From positions 1 to 48,532 of the forward strand of contig JAFQRE010000004.1 of NCBI GenBank assembly GCA_017410245.1: a stretch of DNA of 48,532 nucleotides, in the 5' to 3' direction. Origin of the DNA: Bacteroidaceae bacterium. GTDB lineage: Bacteria; Bacteroidota; Bacteroidia; Bacteroidales; Barnesiellaceae_A. How positions within the stretch are numbered: position 1 is the first letter of the stretch; every line of letters starts with the position of its first letter. This document shows, in pieces, positions 33,830 to 42,423 of this stretch. The position numbers were made by a program, and so were the translations under genes. The notes beneath the pieces are model-generated. The model ran no database searches. It worked only from the letters and a program-made list of their open reading frames with translations, and was not told where the DNA came from.

Positions 33830-36007
33830 TTATTTGAGTTTCTCTTTATAGAAATTGCATACCAAGGTGTATATGTGGTAGCGTGAGTTCTTGCCCCTGA
33901 TGCTGTGGTTTTGGTTGGGATATATCATCATATCGAATTGCTTGTCGGCCTCGATAAGGGCGGCAGTCATCTCCATGGTATTGCTCATGTGTACATTGTC
34001 GTCGGCAGTACCCGATACGATGAGCAGGTTGCCTTGCAATTGAGCAGCATGGTTGATGGGTGCGCCATATTTATATCCGTCGGGGTTTTCTTGAGGAGTG
34101 CGCATGTAACGCTCGGTATATATCGAGTCGTAGTAACGCCAATCTGTTACAGGTGCAATGGCAACACCGGCCTTGAATGTACCGTTGCCTGTTGTGAGGG
34201 CCATGAGTACCTCGTAACCACCAAAGCTCCAACCCCATATACCTATGTTATTGCCATCGACGTAAGGCAGTGAGGCAGCATAACGGGCTGCAGCAACTTG
34301 GTCTTCGGTTTCATAACGACCGAGGTTTTGATATACGATGCTCTCGAAGGCTTTGCCACGACCACCGGTGCCACGACCATCGACGCACACTACAACAAAG
34401 CCTTGGTTGGCCAAGTAGTGGTACCAATCAATCTCCCAATTGTTGAGTACCTCTTGTGAACTGGGTCCACTATATTGTACCAATACGGCGGGATATTGCT
34501 TTGATGCATCGAAGTTGTAGGGTTTCACCATGAAGCCGTTGAGCGAGTATCCACGACCATTGTCCATAGTGAAAAATTCACGAGCGGGCATATTGGTGGC
34601 AGCTACAGCCTCGGCAACCTTGGCATTATCCTCGATGGTGCGAATGACCTTGCCCGCAGCATTGCGCAGTGTGTAAACAGGTGGTATGGTAGCCGAACTA
34701 TATCCGTGAATGTAGTAGGTGCATGAGGGGTTGAAGATAGCCGAGTGTGTACCGGCCTCGGGGGTGAGGTTGGTGATGCCTTTCTTGCTGTTGTAGCTAT
34801 AGATGGCGCGGTTGATAGCACCGGCTGTTGCTTGACAGTAGAAGATGTTCTTGTCGGGGTTGTAACCCAAGTATGCAGTGACATCTTGTTGTTCGGGCGA
34901 GATGGCACGTTGCATGATACCATTGTTGTTGTGTTGGTAGAGTCGCAACCAACCATCGCGATCGCTGGCAAAAACGAAGAAGTCGGGGTAGAAATGTAGC
35001 ATGTCGAGTACGCTGGTGTCTATCCACGTCTTTTCGTTGTCCTCAAGAAGCAGGCGATTGACTCCCGAGCGGGCATTGAGCTTGTAGAGCGAGAGGTGAT
35101 TTTGGTGGCGGTTGAGTGTGATAACAGCCAATTGGTCGGCCTCGGGCATAGCAAAAATGCGGGGAATGTATCCATCGGCGTCCATAGGGATTTTGTGAGC
35201 TTTCAGTGCACGAGTTTCTACGGTGTAGGTCATGACTTGTACGCCCGAGTTTACCTCCCCGGCAACAGGATATTTGTAACGCATCTCGCCATTGTAGGTG
35301 TCGTACTCGGGATAGTCGGGGCTGTAAGAACCGTAGAGCGTAAAAGCAAACTCCTTAACATTGGTCTCGTTGAAACGGATAAACGACAACAGTTCGCTAT
35401 CGCTACTCCATTGCATAGCCGAAGAGAAACCAAACTCCTCTTCATACACCCAGTCGGGAACACCATTTATGATGCTGTTTATTTTACCATCGGTAGTAAC
35501 AGCAACCTCGGTGTCGTAGTCGAGTTTCTTGATGAAGATGTTGTTGTCGTGCACGAAAGCTACCATACGGCCATTGGGCGAATATACAGCGGCTTGTTGC
35601 TTACCGTTTGTCGAGAGAGGCTTGAGCAGGTTGCGCTTGATTTCAAAGGTATAGTAGTCGGCCTTGAATGAGTGACGATATATAGGCTCGCTGTTGGTGT
35701 ATATGAGTAGGCGGGTCTCGTCATCGCTGATGGCATATCCTTCAAAGGACTTGATGTTGCACTCACGAGCTGTCGCTACGTCGAAAAGTGTGGCAACAAC
35801 TTTGCCCGAGGCGTATTCCCATTTTTCCAACTTGGTGAAGTCGTCGTTGGCAGCTACGTAGTGCTTGCCATCTTTGAGCGGTGTGATTTCGTCGGTGCCT
35901 TTACCACGATATACATTGTTGGTGATGTCGCGCAAATCGAGTTCGGCAGCAACACCGATTGTTGTTGTCATAAGGGCTATCAGTAGGCCCCAAAGTATTC
36001 TTTTCAT
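33830..36007 (-). CDS. Dipeptidyl peptidase IV (S9 family)
   Basis: A 725-residue secreted serine peptidase that removes X-Pro or X-Ala dipeptides. Residues 1-20 form a signal peptide. The beta-propeller domain (about 35-470) carries the substrate-amine motif DWVYEEEF. The alpha/beta hydrolase domain follows with Ser594 in GWSFGG, Asp670 in GTADDNVH and His701 in NQNHS. All three catalytic residues are present. It acts in the periplasm or envelope in peptide use. No promoter of the usual type was seen in the 71 bases upstream, so it may be read from the previous gene. Confidence 0.95.
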   Translation of the reverse strand: MKRILWGLLIALMTTTIGVAAELDLRDITNNVYRGKGTDEITPLKDGKHYVAANDDFTKLEKWEYASGKVVATLFDVATARECNIKSFEGYAISDDETRLLIYTNSEPIYRHSFKADYYTFEIKRNLLKPLSTNGKQQAAVYSPNGRMVAFVHDNNIFIKKLDYDTEVAVTTDGKINSIINGVPDWVYEEEFGFSSAMQWSSDSELLSFIRFNETNVKEFAFTLYGSYSPDYPEYDTYNGEMRYKYPVAGEVNSGVQVMTYTVETRALKAHKIPMDADGYIPRIFAMPEADQLAVITLNRHQNHLSLYKLNARSGVNRLLLEDNEKTWIDTSVLDMLHFYPDFFVFASDRDGWLRLYQHNNNGIMQRAISPEQQDVTAYLGYNPDKNIFYCQATAGAINRAIYSYNSKKGITNLTPEAGTHSAIFNPSCTYYIHGYSSATIPPVYTLRNAAGKVIRTIEDNAKVAEAVAATNMPAREFFTMDNGRGYSLNGFMVKPYNFDASKQYPAVLVQYSGPSSQEVLNNWEIDWYHYLANQGFVVVCVDGRGTGGRGKAFESIVYQNLGRYETEDQVAAARYAASLPYVDGNNIGIWGWSFGGYEVLMALTTGNGTFKAGVAIAPVTDWRYYDSIYTERYMRTPQENPDGYKYGAPINHAAQLQGNLLIVSGTADDNVHMSNTMEMTAALIEADKQFDMMIYPNQNHSIRGKNSRYHIYTLVCNFYKEKLK

Positions 36008-36078
36008 TTCTTATTCTATGGTTTTCGGTAATCGATAGGTGTATCGTGTGATTATTAGTATCGGTTTTGATATAGTTA

Positions 36079-37365
36079 TTAGCAACCTTTGTGTGTCATG
36101 ATGTCGAGCACGAGGTGGTCGGTCTCGTTCATGCCTTGCGAACCGATGCGAGTGAGGTTGCGGATACATTTATCAACATCTTCGTCAATGATACCTTCGA
36201 GGGCTGTCACGCAACGGCCTTCCATGGCAAGCATGGCTGCCATCATACAGTTGGCAACGCTACCGGTAATCTTGAGTGCGCAACTGGGTTTAGCACCATC
36301 GCATATCATACCGGTGAGGTTGGCAATCATGTTTTTTACAGCATAAGTGATGTTGTTATAGTCGCCACCCATGAGGTATGTGATACCGCAACTTGCACCT
36401 GTTGTGGCAACCACACAACCACAAAGAGCCGACAGACGACCCAATGTTTGCTTGATATATATGGTAGTGAGGTGGCTCAACATCAATGCTCTGATGAGTT
36501 GCTCGTCGCTGTTGCGATTGTCCTCGGCAAATATCACGACAGGCATGGTTGCGGCAATACCTTGGTTGCCACTGCCCGAGTTGCTCATAACGGGCACCAT
36601 AGCACCGGCCATACGAGCATCGCATGCTGCCGATGTGTATGACAATACGTGAGTGAATGTATTTTTACCCATGATGGCTTGTTCGAGGGGGCCTTGCATA
36701 GTCTTGCCTAAGCAGTGACCGTAGTTTCCTTTGAAAGAGAACTCGGCAGCAGCTTTATTGAGTTTTGCTGCATCGCGAATGAATTCTATTTCGTTGAGGG
36801 GTGCAGTGGTGGCAAATTCCCACACGCGTTGCATAGTTAGCTCTACCTCTTCGTCGTTGGTGGCTTGAGTAGTAGTGTTCGACTTGTTTACACGCACATC
36901 GTTGTCGTAGGCGAGATATACCACGTTGGTGTGGCTGCCTGCAATGGTAGCTGTGGCTTGGTGACCATCGGCATGGCAGGTTACCTCGATATAGAGTTTT
37001 TCGCTGATATTCTCTTTGAGCTTGATGTCTATACAATTGCTATCAATCATAGCTTTGCCTCGTGCAACTTCGGCGGGGTTGCAGTCTTTGAGTACTTCGA
37101 GTTGGTACTCGGTTTTTCCAATGAGGGCACCTAAAGCGATGGCTATGGGCAGACCTATCATGCCTGTGCCCGGGATACCTACACCCATGGCGTTTTTCAG
37201 TACGTTGGCACTCAGATATACATCAATTTTTTGGGGACGAGTTCCCAATGTTTCGGTTGCATATGCTACACATAATGCTACTGCTATAGGCTCGGTACAA
37301 CCGATGGCCGGTACAACTTCGCGCTTAACGAGGTTGATAATTTGTGTTCTGTCTGTGATATTCAT
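36079..37365 (-). CDS. L-cysteine desulfidase / serine dehydratase-alpha-like protein (UPF0597, YhaM type)
   Basis: A 428-residue protein of the UPF0597/YhaM (CyuA) family, which in E. coli degrades L-cysteine to pyruvate, ammonia and sulfide. Visible features are the N-terminal GCTEP motif (Cys23), the SNSGSGNQG stretch, and cysteines in LCGC, ASCG and MICDGAKPSC that could hold an iron-sulfur cluster. No signal peptide is present, so it is cytosolic. L-serine ammonia-lyase activity is an alternative, since the family overlaps SdaA-alpha. It has its own promoter (37385-37392), and an upstream terminator separates it from mutS2. Confidence 0.88.
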   Translation of the reverse strand: MNITDRTQIINLVKREVVPAIGCTEPIAVALCVAYATETLGTRPQKIDVYLSANVLKNAMGVGIPGTGMIGLPIAIALGALIGKTEYQLEVLKDCNPAEVARGKAMIDSNCIDIKLKENISEKLYIEVTCHADGHQATATIAGSHTNVVYLAYDNDVRVNKSNTTTQATNDEEVELTMQRVWEFATTAPLNEIEFIRDAAKLNKAAAEFSFKGNYGHCLGKTMQGPLEQAIMGKNTFTHVLSYTSAACDARMAGAMVPVMSNSGSGNQGIAATMPVVIFAEDNRNSDEQLIRALMLSHLTTIYIKQTLGRLSALCGCVVATTGASCGITYLMGGDYNNITYAVKNMIANLTGMICDGAKPSCALKITGSVANCMMAAMLAMEGRCVTALEGIIDEDVDKCIRNLTRIGSQGMNETDHLVLDIMTHKGC

Positions 37366-37384
37366 AGTAAAGGTATATTTGATG

Positions 37385-37392
37385 CAAATTTA
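37385..37392 (-). promoter_or_regulatory. -7 box of the cysteine desulfidase-like gene
   Basis: On the minus strand TAAATTTG matches TAnnTTTG and lies 20 bases before the ATG at 37365. No TTG is seen at the expected distance upstream. Confidence 0.6.
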
Positions 37393-37437
37393 CGACAATT
37401 ATTATAAATAATGTGTATATTGGCTCAAATAAATGAA

Positions 37438-37473
37438 TACTCAAGCAATATTTGGGGTAATATTGCTTGAGTA
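37438..37473 (-). terminator. Terminator-like hairpin after mutS2
   Basis: Positions 37438-37452 and 37459-37473 form a perfect 15-bp stem with a six-base loop, 22 bases after the mutS2 stop. The following minus-strand sequence is AT-rich but has no uniform T-run. Confidence 0.7.
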
Positions 37474-37494
37474 GTGTGTGTACAGAATATAGTG

Positions 37495-39978
37495 TCAGTC
37501 TAAATCGACTACCGTAATACCGGCACCGCCCAGTTGAATGTGCTCGTCGGCATAGTGTCGTACTCCATGTACGCTCTTAAGATACTGTCGGATAGAGGCT
37601 CTGAGAGCTCCGGTTCCTGTGCCATGCAAGATGCGTACCCTACTGCAACTTACTTGTATGGCATCGTCGATAAAGTATGTGATGGCTTGTAGTGCTTCAT
37701 CTACACGCATGCCACGCACGTCTATCTCGTTGGTAAATGTTAGTTGCTTCTCGCGCATGTCGTCGGTAGTAGAGGCACTGATGAATGTGGCTTTTCTTGT
37801 CTGTTCGCGACGTAGTTGGTTGCGACCTACTTTCTCGAGCCTGTCGCGTTTTATCTTCGACTGCACCATGCCGAATGCAACGGTTGCCTCTTTGTCGGTA
37901 AGTGCTATGACTTCGCCTACTGCATTTTGACCTTTGATGCGTACGGCATCGCCCATAACGATGGTGACCTGTGGTTGTTCGGTTGCCGATGGTTGCTCTT
38001 GTCGCTTTTGTTGTTTGCGTAGTTTTCGCTCGTTGAGTTTGCGTATTTCGCGTTGTATCTTGTCCTCTTGTGCTTGTTGAGCGTCTTCGGCTGCTATCTG
38101 TTGCTTGAATTCGTCGAGACGCTTGCGAGCCTCTTTGGTGCGCTCTTTGTCGGCTTGTGCTTCGCGTATCTCTTTGATGGTGCTTTCGATGCGTGTATTG
38201 GTGTCGGAGAGTATGGCTCGGGCTTCTTCCTTGGCCTTGGCGAGCCACTCCTTGCGCTCACGGTCGAGGCGGGTGAGGTTTTCGCTGTAGCGTGTGGTGA
38301 GCTCTTCGAGTTGTTTCTCTTTCTGTCTGATGCTTTGTCGCTTGTTTTCCCAGTAGCGCTTGTCGCGTACGATGTCTTGCAGATATTTGTCCATCGATAT
38401 GTAGTCGTTACCAACTTTTTGTGAGGCATCGGCAATAATCTCCTCGGGCAGACCTATCTTGCGTGCTATCTCAATGGCAAACGAGCTGCCGGGATTGCCA
38501 ATGGATAGCGTGAAGAGGGGTTGCATGAGGTGACGGTCGTAGAGCATGGCTCCGTTTACCACGCCATCGGTAGCCTCGGCAAAGTGCTTGAGGTTTTGGT
38601 AGTGTGTGGTAATGACTCCAAATGATTGTCGTTGGTTGAAACGGTCGAGAAGTGCTTCGGCAATGGCTCCGCCAATCTGCGGCTCTGTACCACCGCCAAA
38701 CTCGTCGATGAGCAACAGTGAGCGAGCGTTGCAATGTCTTACGCATTGCTTCATGTGTGAGAGGTGCGAGCTATAGGTACTCAGATCGTCTTCAATAGAT
38801 TGTTCATCGCCTATATCGATAAATATGTGCTCAAAGATGCCCATGTGTGAGTTGTCGTACATGGGTACAAGCATACCGCATTGCATCATGTATTGTAGCA
38901 GACCTACTGTCTTGAGGCATACCGACTTACCACCTGCGTTGGGGCCCGAAATGAGCAATATGCGGTTGTGCTTGTCGAGCGAGATGTCGAGTGGTACAAC
39001 TTGCTTCTGCTGGCGACGCAGTGCAAGGAGTAGTAGTGGGTGTATGGCGTGGAACCAATCTATTTGGCATTCGTGTTCGATGTGTGGCAGTGTGGCATCT
39101 ATATCTATGGCAAACAGTGCCTTGGCTCGTATGAAGTCGATCTGAGCGAGGAAGTCGTATGAGGATACAATGTCGGGTGCGAGAGGGCGCAACTTGTCGG
39201 TAAATAGAGTGAGAATGCGCACTATTTCTCGGCGTTCTTCTATCTCCAATTCTCGCACATGGTTGTTGGCCTCTACCACTTCGGCGGGTTCTATATAAAC
39301 GGTTTTGCCACTGGCCGACTCATCGTGTACGATACCCCTAATTTTGCGTTTGAAGGTAGGTATAACGGGTATAACCAATCGGCCATCGCGCATGGTTGGG
39401 GCTACGTCTTTATCGACATAACCTTCGCTCTGAGCCTGCCGCAAAATGCTGTTGAGGCTGCGCGAGATACCGGCCATGGTAGCCGATAGGTTGCGCCTGA
39501 TGGCTTGCAACTCGGGAGAGGCGTTGTCGCGTATATTGCCTGTCTTGTCGAGTATGGCATCTATCTCTTTGGTTATCTGCGGGTAGATGAGTACATCGGC
39601 CGAGAGGTTGGCCAAGTAGGGGTAGAGCGGTTGCTCATCGTCTTTGGCCTTGAAGAATGATACAAGGCGTCGTATGGTCTCCAAAGAGCGACGTAGGTCG
39701 AACAGCTCGGCCACATCGACAAACGTGCCTTCGATGCGAATGCGCTTGAGTATGGGACGTACGTCGTAGAAAAAGTCGGTTGGAAATTCTTCATCGCTTC
39801 TCTCTATTTCGACCATCTCGCGTGTGCAATGCAGTGCGGTGAGAATGGAGTCATAGTGGGTCATAAAAGCAATGTCGTCAATGAGATTACGCCCGAGGCT
39901 ACTCAGACACAAGTCTCTCAGCATTTGGCGAATTTGGTCAAATCCGATTTTCTGTTCAAAGTTGTTGGGATATATCAC
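37495..39978 (-). CDS. mutS2: MutS2 with C-terminal Smr endonuclease domain
   Basis: An 827-residue MutS2, a relative of mismatch-repair MutS that limits recombination and, in some bacteria, rescues collided ribosomes. A helical core (1-330) leads to the ABC-type ATPase with Walker A GPNAGGKS (345-352) and DEFGGGTEP downstream. A long coiled-coil (about 525-690) and a KOW-like segment (about 690-735) follow. The Smr domain (753-827) has DVRG and HGTGTG motifs. All parts are present. No promoter of the usual type is visible in the 53-base gap upstream. Confidence 0.97.
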   Translation of the reverse strand: MIYPNNFEQKIGFDQIRQMLRDLCLSSLGRNLIDDIAFMTHYDSILTALHCTREMVEIERSDEEFPTDFFYDVRPILKRIRIEGTFVDVAELFDLRRSLETIRRLVSFFKAKDDEQPLYPYLANLSADVLIYPQITKEIDAILDKTGNIRDNASPELQAIRRNLSATMAGISRSLNSILRQAQSEGYVDKDVAPTMRDGRLVIPVIPTFKRKIRGIVHDESASGKTVYIEPAEVVEANNHVRELEIEERREIVRILTLFTDKLRPLAPDIVSSYDFLAQIDFIRAKALFAIDIDATLPHIEHECQIDWFHAIHPLLLLALRRQQKQVVPLDISLDKHNRILLISGPNAGGKSVCLKTVGLLQYMMQCGMLVPMYDNSHMGIFEHIFIDIGDEQSIEDDLSTYSSHLSHMKQCVRHCNARSLLLIDEFGGGTEPQIGGAIAEALLDRFNQRQSFGVITTHYQNLKHFAEATDGVVNGAMLYDRHLMQPLFTLSIGNPGSSFAIEIARKIGLPEEIIADASQKVGNDYISMDKYLQDIVRDKRYWENKRQSIRQKEKQLEELTTRYSENLTRLDRERKEWLAKAKEEARAILSDTNTRIESTIKEIREAQADKERTKEARKRLDEFKQQIAAEDAQQAQEDKIQREIRKLNERKLRKQQKRQEQPSATEQPQVTIVMGDAVRIKGQNAVGEVIALTDKEATVAFGMVQSKIKRDRLEKVGRNQLRREQTRKATFISASTTDDMREKQLTFTNEIDVRGMRVDEALQAITYFIDDAIQVSCSRVRILHGTGTGALRASIRQYLKSVHGVRHYADEHIQLGGAGITVVDLD

Positions 39979-40031
39979 GTCTTGTATTCTTCTTTTTTGT
40001 TTGTAATGTGTTGAATGATAGTTGATTGATA

Positions 40032-42341
40032 TTACTCGTATGTGAGCGCCTCTTCGTAGTATGTGTCGAATGCCTTGAGGTTGTCGCGGTGTATGGGTTG
40101 GCAGAACTGTGTGCCCTCGAAGAAGTTGTCGTTGTCGATTGCATGTTGCAGGAGGGTGGCATCTTGTGCAAACGTAAGTTCTTCGCGATACTCTCCATTG
40201 GCATTGCGCACTTTGAGGGTGAGCACATCGTCTTTGACACTGATGAGTACTACATCACCGGCTGCCACAACTACATCGAATGGTGCGAAGGTAGGAATAT
40301 CGATGTATAGCGTGGCCTCCTCGTTGCGCAATACATAGCCGTATGCTGTCTCGTCTTGGGTGCGCTCGTAGGTACCTATAATATCGCCATTGCCTACACG
40401 TTGGCTATAGGTAAGCGAGGTAATGTCGGTGGGGAGTTGGGGGTTGAGTGTGATGATGTTGTTTACCATATCGGGGCGAATGCCTAAGAAGTACTGATAC
40501 CATACACGTAGTTGTTCGGCGTTGCTCCATGCTTGTAGGAATGTGCCCGAACGATTGGCCCATGTGGCACCTTCGCGGGGGTGAGCATCGGCGTTCTCGC
40601 TGAGGCTGCCAATGGCACCTTGGGCAAGGGCTTGGCGGTTCATGTTGCAGAAGAGTTGCCAAGCGATGTCGGGTTGTCCCATCTCTATCATGCGTTGCAT
40701 GGCATGGCCATTGTTCCACAACCACACTGTGCCGTTGTGGTAGGCATCGTCTTTGTGGTAATAGTGCCAGTTTTCGTGTTGGGGGTGGAAGTCATCGTCG
40801 AGTTGTCTCAATGAGCCTACGCCCCAAGGATAGACAAGCTCTTCCCATACACGACGTGTCACTTGGCGACAGAAGTCGTTGTTGCCTATCAACTCGTATG
40901 TATATAGCTGATTGGGACGTACTTGCATGTCGCGAGAGCCATCGGCATTGAGGTGGTCGATGATGAGGTAATTGGTGGTGTCGCAGAAGTCTTTGACAAA
41001 ATTTTCGCGTAGCATATTGGCTCGAGTCTCCCATTCGAGAGCAACCAAATCATCGCCCATGTATCGGGCCATGTAAGCACCATCGATAAGTTGGTTGTAC
41101 CATAGTGCTTGAATGTCGTTGGCACGATTGCCACGAGGCGATCCGGGTATTCCTTTGCGCTTAACGTCCATCCATGTGTCGGCATCGGCATGACACAGGT
41201 AACCATTCTCATCGGTGAAGAGTGCTATAGATGCTGTGATGCTGCGTGATACGGCAGGATAGATTTCGCGGATAAAAGCTGTGTCGCCCGAGTAGCGTAC
41301 ATAGTCGGCTACTTGCATAACGAAGCGAGGTGTACCATCGGTGGTATTGTAGAGAATGCCATCGACGTTGGCACGATTGGGTATGCGACCCAGAGTGGGC
41401 GACTTGGGGTCTATGTCTTGAAGGCGAGAGAAGTCGGAAAGAATGTTGCGTGTCACATCAAACTCGCCATTGATGAGGGTAGCACCCGGCATAGAAATGA
41501 ACATATCGCGACCCCAATATTCGTTAAACCAAGGCAGTCCGGCGTAGATGCCACGACCTTGCTGATTGGTGACTAACTGGTCGGTGGTGAGGAGTAGCCA
41601 AGCTATGGCATGGTCGAGCGAGTCGATGTTGCTCTTCATGGGGTTTGATATCATCACCAAGTTGTTCATGCGCTCTTTGCGGGCATCAAGCCACTCCTTG
41701 CTGTGAGTGCGGAAAGCATCGATATTTTGCAAACACTCATCTTTGCTACCATATGCAATGACAAATCCTTGAGCCGAAGCCGGTGCTTGCAAGCGCATAT
41801 CGATGTATTGAGTTTCGGCCTCGTTGCGTGGTGCTACCGCAATGTATTGTTGCGGAGTTTCGCGGGGTGTAAACCAAAGTATGTTTTGTTCGTGATGAGG
41901 TGCAGTGACAAGGGTGGTGTCTATCTCGATGGCTATGTTGTTGCCATTGATGTTGTTGAGCGCAATGGATAGTATGCGACAATTGTCGATCATGGCAAAT
42001 TGCTCGGTGGCTTGCTCAAATGCACGATTGAGGTAGTGGGGATATACAGTCACTTGTGCATCGGCACGATTGAGTAGGGTGGTATCTACATAGAGGTTGT
42101 AGTCGCTCATGATGCGCCGTTGCTTGATGTTCCAACCGGCATACCATTCGGCAAAGTGGGCTTGGTGTGTGCGGCCATAGTAGTAGGCACTCTCTTTGTC
42201 GGTGTATGAGTATTCGCGATTTTCATCGCTTGTTACTTCGATACCCATTGTATCGACCGTTATGACCGGAACTGCGGGTTTGTTGCAACCGGCAAGTGTC
42301 ATCACTGTAGCAAGTGCGACAAGGGAAGTTTTTAATTTCAT
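40032..42341 (-). CDS. Glycogen-debranching-like (GH133 type) lipoprotein
   Basis: A 769-residue predicted lipoprotein (lipobox LAGC, Cys19). The C-terminal (alpha/alpha)6 region resembles amylo-alpha-1,6-glucosidases of GH133: AGLPWFNEYWGRDMF at about 267-281, WMDVK, and HNGTVWLWNNG. The N-terminal half (about 25-230) is beta-rich. GH133 enzymes cut the alpha-1,6 stubs of glycogen-type glucans; export as a lipoprotein suggests action on an external or periplasmic glucan, which is inference. It follows the GH36 gene after 73 bases on the same strand and is followed by mutS2. Confidence 0.83.
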   Translation of the reverse strand: MKLKTSLVALATVMTLAGCNKPAVPVITVDTMGIEVTSDENREYSYTDKESAYYYGRTHQAHFAEWYAGWNIKQRRIMSDYNLYVDTTLLNRADAQVTVYPHYLNRAFEQATEQFAMIDNCRILSIALNNINGNNIAIEIDTTLVTAPHHEQNILWFTPRETPQQYIAVAPRNEAETQYIDMRLQAPASAQGFVIAYGSKDECLQNIDAFRTHSKEWLDARKERMNNLVMISNPMKSNIDSLDHAIAWLLLTTDQLVTNQQGRGIYAGLPWFNEYWGRDMFISMPGATLINGEFDVTRNILSDFSRLQDIDPKSPTLGRIPNRANVDGILYNTTDGTPRFVMQVADYVRYSGDTAFIREIYPAVSRSITASIALFTDENGYLCHADADTWMDVKRKGIPGSPRGNRANDIQALWYNQLIDGAYMARYMGDDLVALEWETRANMLRENFVKDFCDTTNYLIIDHLNADGSRDMQVRPNQLYTYELIGNNDFCRQVTRRVWEELVYPWGVGSLRQLDDDFHPQHENWHYYHKDDAYHNGTVWLWNNGHAMQRMIEMGQPDIAWQLFCNMNRQALAQGAIGSLSENADAHPREGATWANRSGTFLQAWSNAEQLRVWYQYFLGIRPDMVNNIITLNPQLPTDITSLTYSQRVGNGDIIGTYERTQDETAYGYVLRNEEATLYIDIPTFAPFDVVVAAGDVVLISVKDDVLTLKVRNANGEYREELTFAQDATLLQHAIDNDNFFEGTQFCQPIHRDNLKAFDTYYEEALTYE

Positions 42342-42406
42342 ATTTCTTATATATCTGTTATGTTTTTACTTAAGCAGCACTATTTATATAATGAGAGATT
42401 TATCTC

Positions 42407-42423
42407 GAGCAATATTATTGCTC
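42407..42423 (-). repeat. Short inverted repeat at the GH36 stop
   Basis: GAGCAAT (42407-42413) and its complement (42417-42423) flank three bases and straddle the stop codon of the GH36 gene. The stem is only 7 bp, so it is at best a weak terminator or mRNA end. Confidence 0.35.
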
